A stretch of DNA of 64,000 nucleotides, taken from NCBI GenBank assembly GCA_035771165.1, contig JAWNZC010000291.1, positions 62,001 to 126,000 of the forward strand, in the 5' to 3' direction. The notes beneath the pieces were generated by a model. That model ran no database searches, was not told the origin of the DNA, and saw only the letters and a list, made by a program, of their open reading frames with translations. The translations under genes were made by a program, and so were the position numbers. The DNA is from Paragorgia papillata. Its lineage: Eukaryota > Cnidaria > Anthozoa > Scleralcyonacea > Coralliidae. The first letter of the stretch is position 1. Each line of letters starts with the position of its first letter. Shown here piece by piece: positions 61,390-64,000 of the stretch.

Positions 61390-63290
61390 TGAGGGAGGCG
61401 CGCTAAAGTAACGTCGTTTGAAGTATGGGAATTAATAGAACTAGAAGGCAAAGATAGAAATAGACAAAATAAATAGATTACTTTTTGTTGCGCGCGTTGA
61501 TAAATTTCATAGTAAAATAAATATTGTGTCAAAATTTTGTTTTCGTGATGCCAAATTTTAAACAATACTGGCTTGAGAAAAACTCACACCTGGGTCATCG
61601 AATGGCAATCACTTGACCTTTGTAAAAATATTTTATCAGAACAATTCTTGCTTGTCAACATATTTACCCCCAAAGGCCCCCAAAAGTATTTTTCCTTCAA
61701 AAAACTGTTGCTTATTGATACTTAGTTGAATGGGGAGGCGGATAAGTTCCTAAATAATTAAATGTATTCTTGCGTTTCGTACGTTTTTTGTCCGTGTGTG
61801 TATACAAACTAAGGCGTTCTTGGAGACCACAACTCTTAAGAGATTATGAAAAAATCTGTTGTATTTTAAGTGCTATGTTGATTTTCTGAAACATACTCAA
61901 CTCCACTTGAGCTTAAAAATCCGAGAGGTAAAGATTGATTTCTATTTTCTCTTCACCGTCTCTGCACGCAAGCTAAATTCTTCCTAAAACTTCATCCGAA
62001 GCGAAAAGACTCATTGAACTTATTCGAACAATAACGGGAACCGAAACAAATATTTACTCAACCTTACTTGACATTGTTGTTTTAACGTTTTTCGTTAGTT
62101 TGTTTTGTGAATTCCTTAGGGCAATTAATAGTAGAAAGTGTTATATTATAACTGCCGTATTCACTGGCGCAGACTTTGCCATTTGACGAGGAAAATCGTC
62201 TGGTTTTTGTCGAGGTTTTTGCGGTGAAATTAGAGAGTTAATATTGTATTAAATTGATCTTTTAATAGGCTAGTTTTATCAACAAGTTCATAAATATTCC
62301 CAAAAGTTGCCAAAATCCTGACGAGTGACGTATTTAGCTCAATAAATAACACATCACCTCAGGCATAAAACATTCTCTCGTCAACTCCATTCTATCAAGT
62401 CACATTTTTCGCGTTTTATCGACCACAACTAACTCGAAGTTTTCTCACACGCTATTTTAATTTCAGTGGTGATAAAATCAACGAGTGATGAACTTCGAAG
62501 AGAACGCACGTTCTTTCGTGCGATAAACCAATCACAAGATTCTCTTTTGCCCACGCAATTCCTTTTTCTTAGTTCTTGAGAAGCTTGCATGCATGTCAAA
62601 GAGGTTTGCTATTGCAAGACATTGTTCGAACAATTGAGGGATATCAAAATCTAAATTCATAGCCCTTGCCACAGCCAATCATGTTCGTCGAGATTTAATT
62701 TACGGATGCCCCCATAATGAAAACTGACACTTGCTTCGTATAGTCTTGCTGTGCCTGATTGAGCGAGGCGGGGCTTAATATTGTCACAAATCGTTAATTA
62801 CTGAGGTATTGGGTGTCGGATTTACCTTTAGCGGCTGGTTATTTTTCCTAGTCGTCTCCGCCATTCACAATCATCGGAAGAGTTTCTTTTCCTGTGTCGA
62901 AAACGACGAGGAGTTCGTTCACAAATTGATACATTTTTGGATTAATATACTTTCGTACGAAGAAGTGAGTATTGAAGTGTCTCAATGATATTCTATTAAG
63001 ACTGTGTGTGGCAAACAATACCATAGGCAAGAAGCTATTGTGCTCTTATTTAATTTACACATTAAGTTAAGAAAGCTGGACGTTGTCTTTATTTGCACTT
63101 TTCCACTGTCTACGGATGTTACGATTTAATACGTTTGGTCGCCTTTGGTCAGCCTATTTGTTCAAGAATAATTCTCTTATTGGTTTTAAATATGGCAATA
63201 TTTGTTCATCTTTAGTGCTGCTATACCGAGTTGGTTAAAGATTATCGAAGAGGATTCCTATTATTCATGTATATGGCCTGTGGTTAATAG
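61390..63290. other. Intergenic, possible promoter of the last exon
   Basis: No gene recognised. The stretch from about 62.3 kb lies upstream of the signal-peptide exon and may include its promoter. Confidence 0.35.
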
Positions 63291-63292
63291 CA

Positions 63293-63368
63293 ATGCTTTA
63301 CTTTTCAACAATGTGGAGTGTTCTCCTTATTCAAGTATTCCTTATCTCGTGTGTGTCCTCTAAGAAAG
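63293..63368 (+). CDS. First coding exon of a secreted or membrane protein (partial)
   Basis: ATG at 63293 opens a 25-codon frame with a classic signal peptide, MWSVLLIQVFLISCVSS (a second ATG at codon 7), ending at the strong donor AAAG|GTAAGT in phase 1. No further exon is seen before the window ends, so the product is unknown. Too short for an ORF-length filter; supported by the hydrophobic core and the donor only. Confidence 0.5.
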
Positions 63369-64000
63369 GTAAGTGACCGCTCTTTGATTTTGAAGGTGTT
63401 TCAAAAAACTATTTTGTTAGACGTGTGAAACGTTCAGTTCCGTTCACTCGCCGTTTGACACGGTTCAGGAAACACAATTGCTTGACAATGTTTAAGCAAA
63501 TTGAGGCTCCTCAAAAGAAAGTGATTCTCGAAACATTCCTCACTGTCATTTACCACAGCGCCGTTCGTGACCAGTAACCCCGAAGTTGTTCGGCGATACA
63601 GCCGACGCCATTCAGTCTGTTCCAAACTATTCAACATTTTTGCATCTTCGTCACTATTCATCAGTCATCTTGTATTTCTTTGGCAACGCCGCGAGACCCA
63701 CTGTGATGTTGGCACGGTGTTTTGTGAGAACAACTTGATCTTGTTAGCCTCACTTGTTTTGCGAAGTTCGATTCAAGATTGCGTTTAATTGCTACACAAA
63801 GCGGTAGCGACGTACGTTGAAAAAGACCATTTTGTATTGAGCGGGTTTGAAATAACCCTGTGGCGAGATCCTGTTGCGTTCAACCGAGTATTACCCATTG
63901 GTTTAAAACAACGCCTATTTGTAATCACCTTGTTTTCGACTAAGGACATTACAATGAAACCAAGTCGTTCATCGATGGTGCTACACGATTGTTTCGACAC
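63369..64000. other. Probable first intron of the signal-peptide gene
   Basis: Short frames overlap on both strands (63434-63661 minus, 63567-63788 plus, 63785-64000 minus), none recognisable. Confidence 0.3.

Overview
The window is animal nuclear DNA: AT-rich, intron-dense, with GT-AG introns and very many simple repeats and small foldback transposons. The protein-coding content is animal-specific (an EVC2/limbin-like ciliary membrane protein, INPP5F/Sac2, an aminergic-type GPCR, SAGA subunit SUPT7L). An invertebrate, perhaps a cnidarian, fits best, but that placement is inference; no single sequence here proves it.

Layout. 0.4-20.5 kb: a 39-exon plus-strand gene for a ~2,389-residue type I membrane protein. 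It has a signal peptide, a ~1,400-residue glycosylated ectodomain, one membrane span and a ~950-residue coiled-coil tail; I read it as EVC2/limbin-like. 21.7-33.1 kb: a 24-exon plus-strand gene for the phosphoinositide phosphatase INPP5F (Sac2), with an intact CX5R active site. 33.1-37.9 kb: LINE remnants, 122-bp repeats and foldback elements. 37.9-39.0 kb: an intronless class A GPCR with aminergic hallmark residues. 39.0-41.8 kb: AT-rich DNA with a LINE tail. 41.85-44.5 kb: a 6-exon SUPT7L gene (histone-fold SAGA subunit). 44.5-63.3 kb: no confident gene, but a dense record of transposon remnants, including a Penelope-like GIY-YIG fragment, a palindrome carrying two tRNA-like sequences, 5S-derived SINE material and nested MITEs with readable target-site duplications. 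63.3 kb: one signal-peptide exon, the likely start of a secreted or membrane protein running out of the window.

The four main genes all lie on the plus strand and show no obvious functional link; nothing suggests an operon. All exon joins in the three spliced genes keep reading phase, which is the main support for the models. The most unusual content is in the repeats: head-to-head tRNA-Thr-like palindromes at two loci, a 122-bp unit found both dispersed and in tandem, a recurrent hairpin that resembles a hammerhead-ribozyme core, and an antisense 71-codon ORF enclosed by inverted repeats inside an intron.
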